This document shows, one piece after another, positions 25,572 to 32,562 of a DNA stretch of 64,000 bases. The DNA comes from Bradyrhizobium nitroreducens. GTDB lineage: Bacteria > Pseudomonadota > Alphaproteobacteria > Rhizobiales > Xanthobacteraceae. Both the position numbers and the translations under genes were made by a program. Within the stretch, counting starts at the first letter, position 1; each line of letters begins with the position of its first letter. The stretch covers positions 1,268,636 to 1,332,635 of the forward strand of contig NZ_LFJC01000003.1 in the NCBI RefSeq assembly GCF_002776695.1. The letters run 5' to 3'. The notes beneath the pieces are model-generated. The model was not told the origin of the DNA, ran no database searches, and was given only the letters and a program-made list of their open reading frames with translations.

Positions 25572-25725
25572 GATCCGGGAACAGGCGATTCTGAGACCCG
25601 GCAAGCGACAGCTTGCCGGAAAGCGCTCTGGCCACTGAGCTACCGGTGCATGGTACACCGGGCGGGATTCGAACCCGCGACCTCTCGCGTGATAGGCGAA
25701 GTAACAGAAATCTTCACCACGGACC
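25572..25725 (-). ncRNA. Y-RNA-like unit B with permuted tRNA module and ACCA loop
   Basis: The closing helix is GGTCCG (25725-25720) with CGGATC (25577-25572), sharing TGGTGAAGA and CTGTTACTTCG on the 5' side and CGCCTGTTCC on the 3' side with unit A. The tRNA-like core has T-arm GCGGG/TTCGAAT/CCCGC (25678-25662), acceptor strand CCGGTGT (25661-25655), loop ACCAT, opposite strand GCACCGG (25649-25643; seven pairs with one G-T), TA, and D-arm GCTC/AGTGGCCA/GAGC (25640-25625). The loop thus still reads like a discriminator base plus CCA. A nine-base hairpin CCGGCAAGC / GCTTGCCGG (25619-25598) follows. No anticodon loop exists. Confidence 0.75.
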
Positions 25726-25736
25726 GTGATGGGGTT

Positions 25737-25859
25737 GGCGGGGAACGATCGATGCTGTTGCTGCCCTTGCGGGCGATCCGCCTTTCGGCGCGCAGGAGTC
25801 GAACCTGCTCGGCGCTTTCGCGCCTTTACCACGAAGTAACAGACATCTTCACCACCGCC
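25737..25859 (-). ncRNA. Y-RNA-like unit C, T-arm only with GNRA hairpins
   Basis: The closing helix is GGCGG (25859-25855) with CCGCC (25741-25737). The 5' motif TGGTGAAGA plus CTGTTACTTCG is intact, and the 3' motif is CGATCGTTCC. The core keeps a canonical T-arm GCAGG/TTCGACT/CCTGC (25808-25792) followed by a short acceptor-like stem CGCC-GAAA-GGCG. The D-arm is missing. Two extra hairpins carry GNRA loops: GGCGC-GAAA-GCGCC before the T-arm (25824-25811) and GCCC-GCAA-GGGC after the acceptor stem (25774-25763). It is a reduced relative of units A and B. Confidence 0.65.
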
Positions 25860-25892
25860 AGGCCGGTGCTTTCGCATCGGCCGTTGATGGGT

Positions 25893-26075
25893 ACGCTGGG
25901 GAACGGGCGATGTCGGCGTCAGTGACGACAACACAGGATGTTTCCTTGCGGTCAGATCCTGCGCCGGGCCGCGTGCAAGCCTTTTCCGAGGCCGCATCCC
26001 GGTGCGTGTGTCAAAGGCGGGAGGCTATCCCCGCTTGGCCGTGGAGGAAGTATCCGGCATCTTCACCACCAGCGT
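25893..26075 (-). ncRNA. Y-RNA-like unit D, divergent long form
   Basis: The closing helix is the longest of the four, ACGCTGG (26075-26069) with CCAGCGT (25899-25893). The 5' motif TGGTGAAGA is intact, but the second half has changed (CCGGATACTTCC rather than CTGTTACTTCG). The 3' motif is CGCCCGTTCC. The interior is longer and lacks a standard T-loop. It contains several hairpins, such as GCGGG/CCCGC with an eight-base loop, GCCT/AGGC, and CAGGAT/ATCCTG. It is the most upstream unit and may have another function or be the oldest copy. Assignment rests on the ends and on the tandem position. Confidence 0.55.
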
Positions 26076-26316
26076 CGGTTGAGCCGCGATCACACGCGGT
26101 AAACCGAGTTAGAAAAATTCGATTGCGGCGCTGTCGACGCGCCGCGTGTTGCGAACCATCAGGGTTCGCTCTGCCATCGGTGTCCGGCTGATCGCCTCGT
26201 TCCCTCCGGCAGGCCCCGCGCGCTTGGACACGCGCCTTCCCAGCGCGAGCCCCGAGATCCGGGTCTCTCGTTCCGGCCGTGGCCGGGTCGTTCGATGGGG
26301 CCGCGCGGCGGGCAAC

Positions 26317-26350
26317 AAAAAACCCTCCGGAGCGGCAGGCTCGGGAGGGT
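26317..26350 (-). terminator. Rho-independent terminator
   Basis: On the minus strand ACCCTCC (from 26350) pairs with GGAGGGT, with an inner GAGC/GCTC stem, and is followed by TTTTTTG (26322-26316). This is the clearest intrinsic terminator in the window. It ends the candidate sRNA and isolates the Y-RNA-like array from upstream transcription. Confidence 0.75.
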
Positions 26351-26444
26351 CCGTGAGAAGCGGACTGTCGATCTTGCGGTCAGGCAAGATCGCTCCCATG
26401 AGCCGGGCATGCGTAATCGAATAGCTTGGAGCTATTCGGCATGC
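26317..26444 (-). ncRNA. Candidate small RNA ending in an intrinsic terminator
   Basis: On the minus strand four helices follow in sequence. They are a GCATGC-flanked hairpin GAATAGCT/AGCTATTC (26437-26419), GATCTTGC/GCAAGATC (26391-26370), GTCCG/CGGAC (26365-26349), and the terminator at 26350-26317. TTGTCA at about 26453-26448 could be a -35 element, but the promoter is not certain. No start codon with a good ribosome site or protein-like reading is seen. It lies upstream of the Y-RNA-like array on the same strand but is separated from it by the terminator, so it is probably an independent transcript. No known sRNA family is recognised. Confidence 0.45.
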
Positions 26445-26582
26445 TGACAATTCTTTCGTAGCGGAGTGACATCGCTCGGTTCATGGTGTTGGTCGCAAAC
26501 GGAAGTGTCTGCGAGGGCGCGGGACATACGCCCGCAACTTGCGGATGTCAAGCGATGCGCGCGAAGAAATCGAAAACGACGG

Positions 26583-27251
26583 ATGCATGACGTGCCGAAC
26601 TATCTCGGCCTCGATGGATTTCGTTTCGGCTGGGTTGCGGCCTGGATCGACGAACGCGGCGATCACGGCTTCGACTATTCACCGGGCCTGACACGTCTGC
26701 TCGCGATGCCGCATGCGCGTGCGATGATCGATATGCCGATCGGACTACCGACCGAAGGGTACCGTGCGTGTGACAAGCTTGCACGTAAGTTGATTGGCCC
26801 CGCTGTCTTTCTCGGCGCGCGCCGTGATCTCTGGACATTCTGCTGTATGGCGACCGCAAACGAGGAATATTGGAAGCGCGGTGACAAAGGTGCATCCTCT
26901 CAGCTCTGGAACATCAGAGAAAAACTTAAGGAGATTGATGATTTCATAACTCCGGAGAGGCAGGCGACGATCGGCGAAGCGCATCCGGAATTGGTGTTCT
27001 GGAATCTGGCAGGGCAGGTGCGGCTTGAACCGAAGACATCACCGCGCGGCCGCGAGCAGCGCATTGCGCTGCTGAGAGATCGCGGCTTCACCAAGATCGA
27101 GCGATGGCTGACGCTTCGCCACGGCACCGGCATCGGCCGCGACGATCTCATCGATGCCTGCGCCTGCGCGGTCGCAGCGCGCGACAGCACGCAGCGCGTC
27201 GGCGGGGGCGATCTCGATCCGCGCGGGCTGCGGATGGAGATCAATTACTGA
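26583..27251 (+). CDS. DUF429-domain protein
   Basis: The 222-residue protein begins with a LGLDGFRFGWVAAWID segment typical of DUF429, a family with an RNase H-like fold whose activity is not established. Conserved elements include IDMPIGLPTEGYRACDKLAR (about residues 47-66) and AHPELVFWNLAG. The C-terminal half has DDLIDACACAVAAR, as in other members. The ATG at 26583 is used; a GTG three codons later is possible. The A+T content between 26,820 and 26,960 is higher than in its neighbours. It is divergent from the candidate sRNA. Confidence 0.75.
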   Translation: MHDVPNYLGLDGFRFGWVAAWIDERGDHGFDYSPGLTRLLAMPHARAMIDMPIGLPTEGYRACDKLARKLIGPAVFLGARRDLWTFCCMATANEEYWKRGDKGASSQLWNIREKLKEIDDFITPERQATIGEAHPELVFWNLAGQVRLEPKTSPRGREQRIALLRDRGFTKIERWLTLRHGTGIGRDDLIDACACAVAARDSTQRVGGGDLDPRGLRMEINY

Positions 27252-27369
27252 ACCGGGGACTGCCCGGCCTCATGTCGGGAAAAAGAGGCAATTTATTCGA
27301 AGCTTGCAGGAACTGCCGGCGGCCGATCTGCGTTCCCCGTTCGAACAACAGGACAGAGAAGCTCGTGCG

Positions 27370-27513
27370 ATGAATGATGTCAGTCAGTTCGCGACCGCGA
27401 TGCTCGCGCTAGTTTTCACCGGAGCACTGCTCATCACGGGCCAGCTCTTTATCGAGCAACGCGCCCAGCGCGATGCGGTGCACGCCACCAACCATGTGCT
27501 GAAACGACTGTAA
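27370..27513 (+). CDS. Small membrane protein, 47 residues
   Basis: A short reading frame with one clear hydrophobic helix (FATAMLALVFTGALLITGQLFI) and a polar C-terminus EQRAQRDAVHATNHVLKRL. It begins at ATG 27370 after AGAGAAGCTCGTGCG. Size, helix and topology fit the small single-span proteins common in rhizobia, but no family is recognised. It stands alone, 80 bases before the GST gene. Confidence 0.5.
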   Translation: MNDVSQFATAMLALVFTGALLITGQLFIEQRAQRDAVHATNHVLKRL

Positions 27514-27592
27514 TGCGGTGACGGTTCGACCTTGCGCCGTTCGTCCGCTCGCCTAGATTAGGCGGCATCTCACGAACGCAGCCGGAGTCCCG

Positions 27593-28297
27593 ATGTCCGA
27601 TCTGTCCGCCTTTCCCATCACCAAGCGCTGGCCGGCCAAGCATCCCGAGCTGCTCCAGCTCTATTCGTTGCCGACGCCGAACGGCGTCAAGGTTTCGATC
27701 ATGCTGGAGGAGACCGGACTTCCCTATGAGGTGCATCTGGTCGATTTCGGCAAGGACGATCAGAAGACGCCCGAGTTTCTCTCGCTCAATCCGAACGGCA
27801 AGATCCCGGCGATCCTCGATCCCAACGGTCCCGGCGGCAGGCCGCTGCCGCTGTTCGAGTCCGGCGCGATCCTGCAATATCTCGCGGAGAAGACCGGCAA
27901 GCTCTTGCCCGAGGATGCCGCGCGCCGCTACCAGACGCTGCAATGGTTGCACTTCCAGATGGGCGGCGTCGGGCCGATGTTCGGCCAGGTCGGCTTCTTC
28001 CACAAATTCGCCGGCAAGGATTTCGAGGACAAGCGGCCCCGTGACCGCTACGTCGCCGAAGCCAGGCGCCTGCTCGGCGTGATGGACGCGCATCTTTCCG
28101 GCCGGCAATGGTTCATGGACGACGACTACAGCATTGCCGACATCTCCATGCTCGGCTGGGTGCGCAATCTGATCGGCTTCTATGGTGCCGGCGACCTCGT
28201 CGAGTTCACCCAGTTCAAGTCGGTCGGAGCCTGGCTCGAACGGGGGCTTGCGCGACCGGCGGTGCAGCGCGGGCTGAACATTCCGGAGCGGCCGTAG
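27593..28297 (+). CDS. Glutathione S-transferase, Ure2p/YfcG-like
   Basis: A 234-residue GST. The N-terminal thioredoxin fold has TPNGVKVSIMLEE, in which Asn (TPN) is the active-site residue in the nu-class/Ure2p-like group, and LNPNGKIPAILDP with the cis-Pro. ESGAILQYLAEKTG binds the glutathione gamma-glutamyl part. The helical C-terminal domain contains the N-capping box SIADISMLGW. Nu-class members often act as disulfide reductases. Its target is unknown. Confidence 0.9.
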   Translation: MSDLSAFPITKRWPAKHPELLQLYSLPTPNGVKVSIMLEETGLPYEVHLVDFGKDDQKTPEFLSLNPNGKIPAILDPNGPGGRPLPLFESGAILQYLAEKTGKLLPEDAARRYQTLQWLHFQMGGVGPMFGQVGFFHKFAGKDFEDKRPRDRYVAEARRLLGVMDAHLSGRQWFMDDDYSIADISMLGWVRNLIGFYGAGDLVEFTQFKSVGAWLERGLARPAVQRGLNIPERP

Positions 28298-28298
28298 T

Positions 28299-29081
28299 TC
28301 AGGTCAGCGCCTTGTAGGTCATGTAGGCCGCCATCAGCGAGACGAGCGCGATCATGGCCCGGCGGAGCACCGATCGGCTCACGCCGTTGGCCAAGCGTGC
28401 GCCGAGGTCGGTGCCGATCCAGAGGCCGGCGAGAATGCCGATGATGGCCGGCCAGCCGACCATGAGCCCCTGGCTCCAATAGATCCAGGCCGGCGGAAGA
28501 TTCGTCGGGACCACCGAGAAGACGAGGCTGACGAGCTGCGCCTGATGCTGTGGCACGCGAAGTCCGGCGGCGAGGCCGACGGTGATCGCAAGGCCGCCGC
28601 CGATGCCCATGAAGCCGGAGGAAAAGCCTGCAATCGTGCCGATCAGGACCAGCGGCAGCCAGTGAAGGTCATCGCGGTTACCCGCTTCAAGGCTGCCGTC
28701 CTTGCGGTCGCGGCGCAGGATCAACAGCACGATCAGCGCGACCAGATAGACGACGTAGGTCCATTGCAGGACGACATCGGAGACCGCGGTCGCGGCATAG
28801 CCGCCGCCGGCGCCGCCGATCACAAATCCCAAGCCGATCCAGATGATCCACGGCAGGGGGCTGCGATTGCCGCCTTGCCAGTAGCGGCGTATTCCGGCGA
28901 GACCCGTCGGCGGAATTTGCGCGATCAGCGAGGTGCCCTGGGCAACGTGTTGCTCGGCCCCGAGCAAGAGCACGGAGAAGATCACGAGGCCGCCGCCCGG
29001 GCTCGTACCCGTGAAGCCCGACGCCAGCCCGGCGACCAGGCCGACGCCGCCACCGGCGAGGAGCTCGTGAAGCCACGACAT
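28299..29081 (-). CDS. TauE/SafE-family sulfite exporter-like membrane protein
   Basis: The 260-residue membrane protein shows the TauE/SafE pattern of two four-helix repeats with glycine-rich helix starts (GLVAGLASGFTGTSPGGGL and IGTIAGFSSGFMGIGGGLAI). These transporters export sulfite or other small organosulfonate products. A TetR gene starts four bases downstream-side on the same strand (29085 stop), so the TetR gene precedes it in transcription and may control it. A second TauE/SafE gene lies at 58500. Confidence 0.85.
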   Translation of the reverse strand: MSWLHELLAGGGVGLVAGLASGFTGTSPGGGLVIFSVLLLGAEQHVAQGTSLIAQIPPTGLAGIRRYWQGGNRSPLPWIIWIGLGFVIGGAGGGYAATAVSDVVLQWTYVVYLVALIVLLILRRDRKDGSLEAGNRDDLHWLPLVLIGTIAGFSSGFMGIGGGLAITVGLAAGLRVPQHQAQLVSLVFSVVPTNLPPAWIYWSQGLMVGWPAIIGILAGLWIGTDLGARLANGVSRSVLRRAMIALVSLMAAYMTYKALT

Positions 29082-29084
29082 GGC

Positions 29085-29717
29085 CTACGTCCTGGCTCGT
29101 CGCCTGACATCGGGCTTCGTCGTGCGAAACCCTTCGATCACGGTGGCGACAGCCGCCATGCAGGTCTCGACGTCGACATCCTCGCCCCAGCATTTCTGCA
29201 GCACGAATCCCTGGAAGATCGCGATCAGCACCCGCGCGATGGCGTCCGCGCCGAGATTAGGCTTGATGAGGCCGTCATGCTGGCCACGCTCGACCAGCGC
29301 GACGATCAGCGCGCGCGGCATGTCGATGCCTTCGACGACGCTGTTGCGGACGCGGCGGTTGCGCAGGGCCTCGGCCCAGCCATGAATGCCGACGCGGCGG
29401 CGCGCTTCGCCGGCGGGATCGGTGAGCCATTGCGCGTAGACGCGCACCAGCGCGTGAAGTCCCTCGATCGGATCGCCCGATCCCTGCGCGACCGAATTGA
29501 GCACGGCTTCGCGGCGATGCCGGTCGTCGGCGAGCGCCTCGATCAGATCGTCCTTGCTCTGGAAATAGAGATAGACCGCGCCGTGGCTCAAGCCGGATCG
29601 CTTGACGATGTCGGCCATGCCGGTCTGGTGAAAGCCGTCCTCGGCGAAACAGGCGAGGGCGGCTTCGAGGATCTGCTGGCGCCGGCTTTCCCGCTGCTTG
29701 TCGCTGATCTTGGGCAT
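29085..29717 (-). CDS. TetR/AcrR-family transcriptional regulator
   Basis: The 210-residue regulator has the N-terminal TetR HTH (GFHQTGMADIVKRSGLSHGAVYLYFQSKDDL, about residues 28-58). It is the first gene of a two-gene unit with the TauE/SafE gene, whose start is only three bases beyond its stop. Two short palindromes of the same type (TGAYCGRTCG) lie 20 and 85 bases upstream of its start, on opposite strands, and are its probable operators. Confidence 0.88.
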   Translation of the reverse strand: MPKISDKQRESRRQQILEAALACFAEDGFHQTGMADIVKRSGLSHGAVYLYFQSKDDLIEALADDRHRREAVLNSVAQGSGDPIEGLHALVRVYAQWLTDPAGEARRRVGIHGWAEALRNRRVRNSVVEGIDMPRALIVALVERGQHDGLIKPNLGADAIARVLIAIFQGFVLQKCWGEDVDVETCMAAVATVIEGFRTTKPDVRRRART

Positions 29718-29732
29718 TGGCCGTCCCTAAAT

Positions 29733-29748
29733 AACTGACCGGTCGATC
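29733..29748. promoter_or_regulatory. TetR operator-like site, proximal
   Basis: ACTGACCGGTCGATC contains the palindrome GACCGGTC (29737-29744), a common TetR-family half-site pair. It lies about 20 bases before the start codon of the TetR gene. A related inverted copy lies at 29801-29816. Confidence 0.6.
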
Positions 29749-29800
29749 TTTTTAAGGCGTGGCCTAGCTCGGCGCCCCATACGTCACGCAATATAAAAAA

Positions 29801-29816
29801 CGATCGATCAGTCATT
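29801..29816. promoter_or_regulatory. TetR operator-like site, distal
   Basis: On the minus strand this reads AATGACTGATCGATCG, with the palindrome GATCGATC. It matches the proximal site in 10 of 13 positions in inverted orientation and lies beside an AT-rich block (ATATAAAAAA) that may be the promoter. Confidence 0.55.
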
Positions 29817-29930
29817 TTTATTGCCAGGGAGAGGCTGGGTCAAGTCCGTGCCGCCGAAGCGGCCAGAAGCGAGCAAGGTCATGTCATGGCGAATGCCGGC
29901 GATGGCCGCTGCCGCCTGAGCTGCCGGTCG

Positions 29931-30302
29931 CTAGAACAGCCGTCCGCCGTTCGGCACGGGCTTGCTCGGCTGCACCAGCACGACCTTGCCGTCGGCATCG
30001 GGGAAACCGAGCGTCAGCACTTCCGAGACGACCGGCCCGATCTGGCGCGGCGGGAAATTGACGACGGCCGCGACCTGTTGCCCGACCAACGTCTCGAGCG
30101 GATGGTTTTCGGTGATCTGGGCCGAGCTCTTGCGCACGCCGATGGCGGGTCCGAAGTCGATCCACAGCCGAAACGCCGGCTTGCGCGCCTCGGGGAACGG
30201 CTTGGCGTCGACGATCGTGCCGACGCGGATATCGACCGCGAGGAAGCTGTTGAAGTCGATGGTCGGCGCGGCGGCGGCTGCGGGATCGTGCGTGACGTGC
30301 AT
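29931..30302 (-). CDS. CsaA-like tRNA-binding-domain protein
   Basis: A 123-residue OB-fold protein of the tRNA_bind/CsaA type. Typical parts are FLAVDIRVGTIVDAKPFPEARKPAFRLWIDFG, KSSAQITENHPLETLVGQQVAAVVNFPPRQIG and the C-terminal LVQPSKPVPNGGRLF. CsaA proteins bind tRNA-like or protein clients and have chaperone activity. The ATG at 30302 is the last that gives a normal N-terminus; it is divergent from the ArsC-like gene, 87 bases away. Confidence 0.85.
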   Translation of the reverse strand: MHVTHDPAAAAAPTIDFNSFLAVDIRVGTIVDAKPFPEARKPAFRLWIDFGPAIGVRKSSAQITENHPLETLVGQQVAAVVNFPPRQIGPVVSEVLTLGFPDADGKVVLVQPSKPVPNGGRLF

Positions 30303-30389
30303 GGGATGTCCGTTCGGCGAGTCGGTGTCGTTGGCGATATTGTCGCGCGAGGCGGAGTTTCGTACAACGCCGCAGCCGAAGCACCACGC

Positions 30390-30767
30390 ATGCGCGAGGA
30401 ACTGGTCTTGCCCAACATCATCTACGGCATCAAGAACTGCGACACCATGAAGAAGGCGCGAGCCTGGCTCGACACGCATGACGTCGCGTATGAATTCCAC
30501 GACTACAAGACGGCGGGCGTGGAGAAGGACAAGCTCAAGCAGTGGAGCGACAAGGTCGGCTGGGAGACGCTGCTCAATCGCGCCGGGACGACGTTCAAGA
30601 AGCTGCCAGATGCCGACAAGGAGGGCCTCAGCGAGAAGAAGGCGCTGGCTCTGATGCTAGCGCAACCATCTATGATCAAGCGGCCGGTGCTGGAGATTCG
30701 CGGCAAGCTGCTGGTCGGCTTCAAGCCGGATGTCTACGCCAAGGAGGTCGGCGCCAAATCGCGATGA
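30390..30767 (+). CDS. ArsC/Spx-family reductase (YffB-like)
   Basis: The 125-residue protein has the thioredoxin-like ArsC fold. It begins IYGIKNCDTMKKARAWLDTHDVAYEFHDYKTAG with a single catalytic-type Cys17 in NCDTMKKA. The conserved RPVLEIRGKLLVGFKPDVY lies at the C-terminus. This is the YffB-like subgroup, which differs from arsenate reductases proper by its target, thought to be a glutathione-linked reduction. No arsenic genes are nearby, so a role in arsenate resistance is not supported. Confidence 0.85.
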   Translation: MREELVLPNIIYGIKNCDTMKKARAWLDTHDVAYEFHDYKTAGVEKDKLKQWSDKVGWETLLNRAGTTFKKLPDADKEGLSEKKALALMLAQPSMIKRPVLEIRGKLLVGFKPDVYAKEVGAKSR

Positions 30768-30792
30768 CGCTTCATCCAGATCTCGTCGGGCT

Positions 30793-31461
30793 TTAGTTCA
30801 GCTCGATGATCTCGGTGGGGATGCCGGCATCCGGCTGGTCCGCAAACTCGACGACTTCGGCCGCCGCAATGCGGCCAGGCGCTCGATGAAACAGCTCCTG
30901 ATCGATCACGGCGCGCAGCTTCGGACGCGGTAGCGCGTCATTTCCGCGCATCAGATTCTTGATCTCGAAGCCGCCGTCCTCGCAGAAGGTCTTGACCGAA
31001 GCGATGACGTGACAGACCTTGCCGTCGGTCTGGAAAGGCAGCAGCAGCCGTTCATAAGCGACGATGCGCCCGTAGATGTCGTCGACGTCGGCAACGCTGT
31101 AGACGGGCAGCCCGCGCGCCACGCATTCGTAATAGATCGGCATCACGTAGGGCGCGAGTCTCGGCCCGAGATAGTCGTCGAGCAGCACGCCCTTGCCGGT
31201 ATGTCCATAGGCACGCGAGATGCGCGTGTTTTCGCTCTGGATGGTGAGCCGCGGCACCGGCGTCGAAGCGTCCACCGTATAATAGATGAGATCGGACAGC
31301 TCTTCCTCGAGCCGCGCAGGCTGATACTCCCAGACCGCGGGTGCGATCCGCTCGCGCGCATAAAGTCGTAGCCACGTGTTCAGGAGATCACGTTGCCTGA
31401 TCGACTTGACGACGGACGGAGCGGCGCTGGTGAAATCCAAGACAATATTCCAGACCATCAA
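30793..31461 (-). CDS. PAS-domain protein of the PAS_5 type
   Basis: The 222-residue protein matches the alphaproteobacterial PAS_5 family. Features are LLNTWLRLYARERIAPAVWEYQPARLEEELSDLIYYTVD in the first third and a C-terminal conserved QTDGKVCHVIASVKTF stretch. It lacks any kinase or output domain, so it probably senses or binds a partner protein. It has no operon partner; the ABC transporter operon starts 345 bases away in the opposite direction. Confidence 0.7.
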   Translation of the reverse strand: MMVWNIVLDFTSAAPSVVKSIRQRDLLNTWLRLYARERIAPAVWEYQPARLEEELSDLIYYTVDASTPVPRLTIQSENTRISRAYGHTGKGVLLDDYLGPRLAPYVMPIYYECVARGLPVYSVADVDDIYGRIVAYERLLLPFQTDGKVCHVIASVKTFCEDGGFEIKNLMRGNDALPRPKLRAVIDQELFHRAPGRIAAAEVVEFADQPDAGIPTEIIELN

Positions 31462-31806
31462 GACCCGCGCATGATCGCGCTTGCGGGAAAATTTTTGATG
31501 AAGGCTGGCGCCCGGAACGAAAGACCGTTAACGACGACTTGACGACCGGCGCCTTTGCGAACCGGGAGGCCGGGCAGGCACGACATCAACGCCTCCGACT
31601 AAGGGAGCATTTGTATCCCAGCCGGAGGCCTGATCTGCTCAGCTTTCCGCCTTGCCTAACCCCCGTCACCTCCGGCATATTCCGCGCCCGGAGAGGGCGT
31701 TCCGGATGGGCTCCAAGGATTGGCTCCAAGGACTTGATCCAAGGCCTCCGGAAAGTCGAAGCAACAAGCACAGCCACGCAGCTGGCGCGGGCAGGGGGAA
31801 ATCTGT
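31462..31806. other. Intergenic region upstream of the liv operon
   Basis: No gene is supported in these 345 bases. A direct repeat GGCTCCAAGGA occurs twice (31709-31719 and 31722-31732), 13 bases apart, with a partial third copy TGATCCAAGG. It may be part of a regulator site for the ABC transporter operon. No clear promoter was identified. Confidence 0.4.
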
Positions 31807-32562
31807 TTGGCCGATGGGTTTATTCTCGAAACGGAAGGCTTGACCAAGGAGTTCGCGGGCTTCTTCGCTGTCCGCGACGTTGCGCTCAAGGTTCGCCGTG
31901 GAAGCATTCATGCGTTGATTGGCCCGAACGGGGCCGGCAAGACCACCTGCTTCAATCTTCTGACCAAGTTCCTCAAACCGTCTGCCGGAAAAATCCTGTA
32001 CAAGGGGCAGGACATTACCGCGATGGCGCCCGCCGACGTGGCTCGGATGGGGCTTGTCCGCTCGTTCCAGATTTCGGCGGTGTTTCCGCATCTCACCGCG
32101 CAGGAGAACGTCCGTGTCGCGCTTCAGCGCCAGCACGGCTCGTCGTTCGATTTCTGGCGCTCCAAGTCGGTGCTCAACCGCTTCAACGATCGCGCACGCG
32201 AGCTCTTGAGCGATGTCGGCCTCAGCGAATTCGCCAACACGCCCGCGGTCGAGATGCCCTATGGACGCAAGCGCGCACTTGAGATCGCAACGACGCTCGC
32301 GCTCGACCCTGAGATGATGCTGCTGGACGAGCCGATGGCCGGTATGGGCCACGAGGACATCGACAAGATCGCGGCGCTGATCAAGCGCATCTCCGCGAAA
32401 TATACCATCCTGATGGTCGAGCATAACTTAAGCGTCGTGGCCAACCTCTCTGACATCATCACCGTGCTGACGCGCGGGCAGGTGCTCGCGCAGGGCCACT
32501 ACTCGGAGCTCACCAAGGACGAGCGCGTCAAGGAAGCCTATCTGGGAGCCGGTCATGCCTGA
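31807..32562 (+). CDS. livG: Branched-chain amino acid type ABC transporter, ATP-binding protein LivG-like
   Basis: A 251-residue ATPase with Walker A GPNGAGKTT, the Q-loop, Walker B MLLDEPMAG and the H-loop (MVEHN), and the LivG-specific C-terminus. The usual LSGGQ signature is replaced by the LivG-type PYGRKR stretch (VEMPYGRKRALEIA). It energises import through LivHM. It starts with TTG at 31807, preceded by AGGGGGAAA. It overlaps LivF by eight bases. As the first gene of a five-gene set (G, F, K, H, M), it suggests uptake of an amino acid, amide or related compound; the substrate is not defined. Confidence 0.85.
   Translation: MADGFILETEGLTKEFAGFFAVRDVALKVRRGSIHALIGPNGAGKTTCFNLLTKFLKPSAGKILYKGQDITAMAPADVARMGLVRSFQISAVFPHLTAQENVRVALQRQHGSSFDFWRSKSVLNRFNDRARELLSDVGLSEFANTPAVEMPYGRKRALEIATTLALDPEMMLLDEPMAGMGHEDIDKIAALIKRISAKYTILMVEHNLSVVANLSDIITVLTRGQVLAQGHYSELTKDERVKEAYLGAGHA

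Noticed and set aside
25560..25997. Protein reading across the RNA array
   Set aside because: It runs through several stable hairpins and tRNA-like motifs and shows no family; the RNA explanation accounts for the sequence better.
25420..26075. CRISPR array based on the repeated GAAGTAACAG motif
   Set aside because: The motif recurs at uneven distances (about 135 to 214 bases), the intervals are structured and related to each other, and no cas genes are near.
25420..26075. Alphaproteobacterial two-piece tmRNA
   Set aside because: The units have a D-arm or hairpins in place of the tmRNA layout, no tag reading frame is visible, and four units exist.
26180..26210. A fifth Y-RNA-like 3' motif on the plus strand (CGCCTCGTTCCC)
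   Set aside because: No matching 5' motif or closing helix is found on that strand; chance similarity.
26040..26300. Sigma-54 promoter for the RNA array
   Set aside because: No GG and GC pair with the proper ten-base spacing was found in the region read by eye.
30390..30767. Arsenate reductase of an arsenic resistance operon
   Set aside because: The protein is of the YffB-like group, and no arsB, acr3 or arsH gene is near; the ArsR at 4907 is far away and has no metal site.
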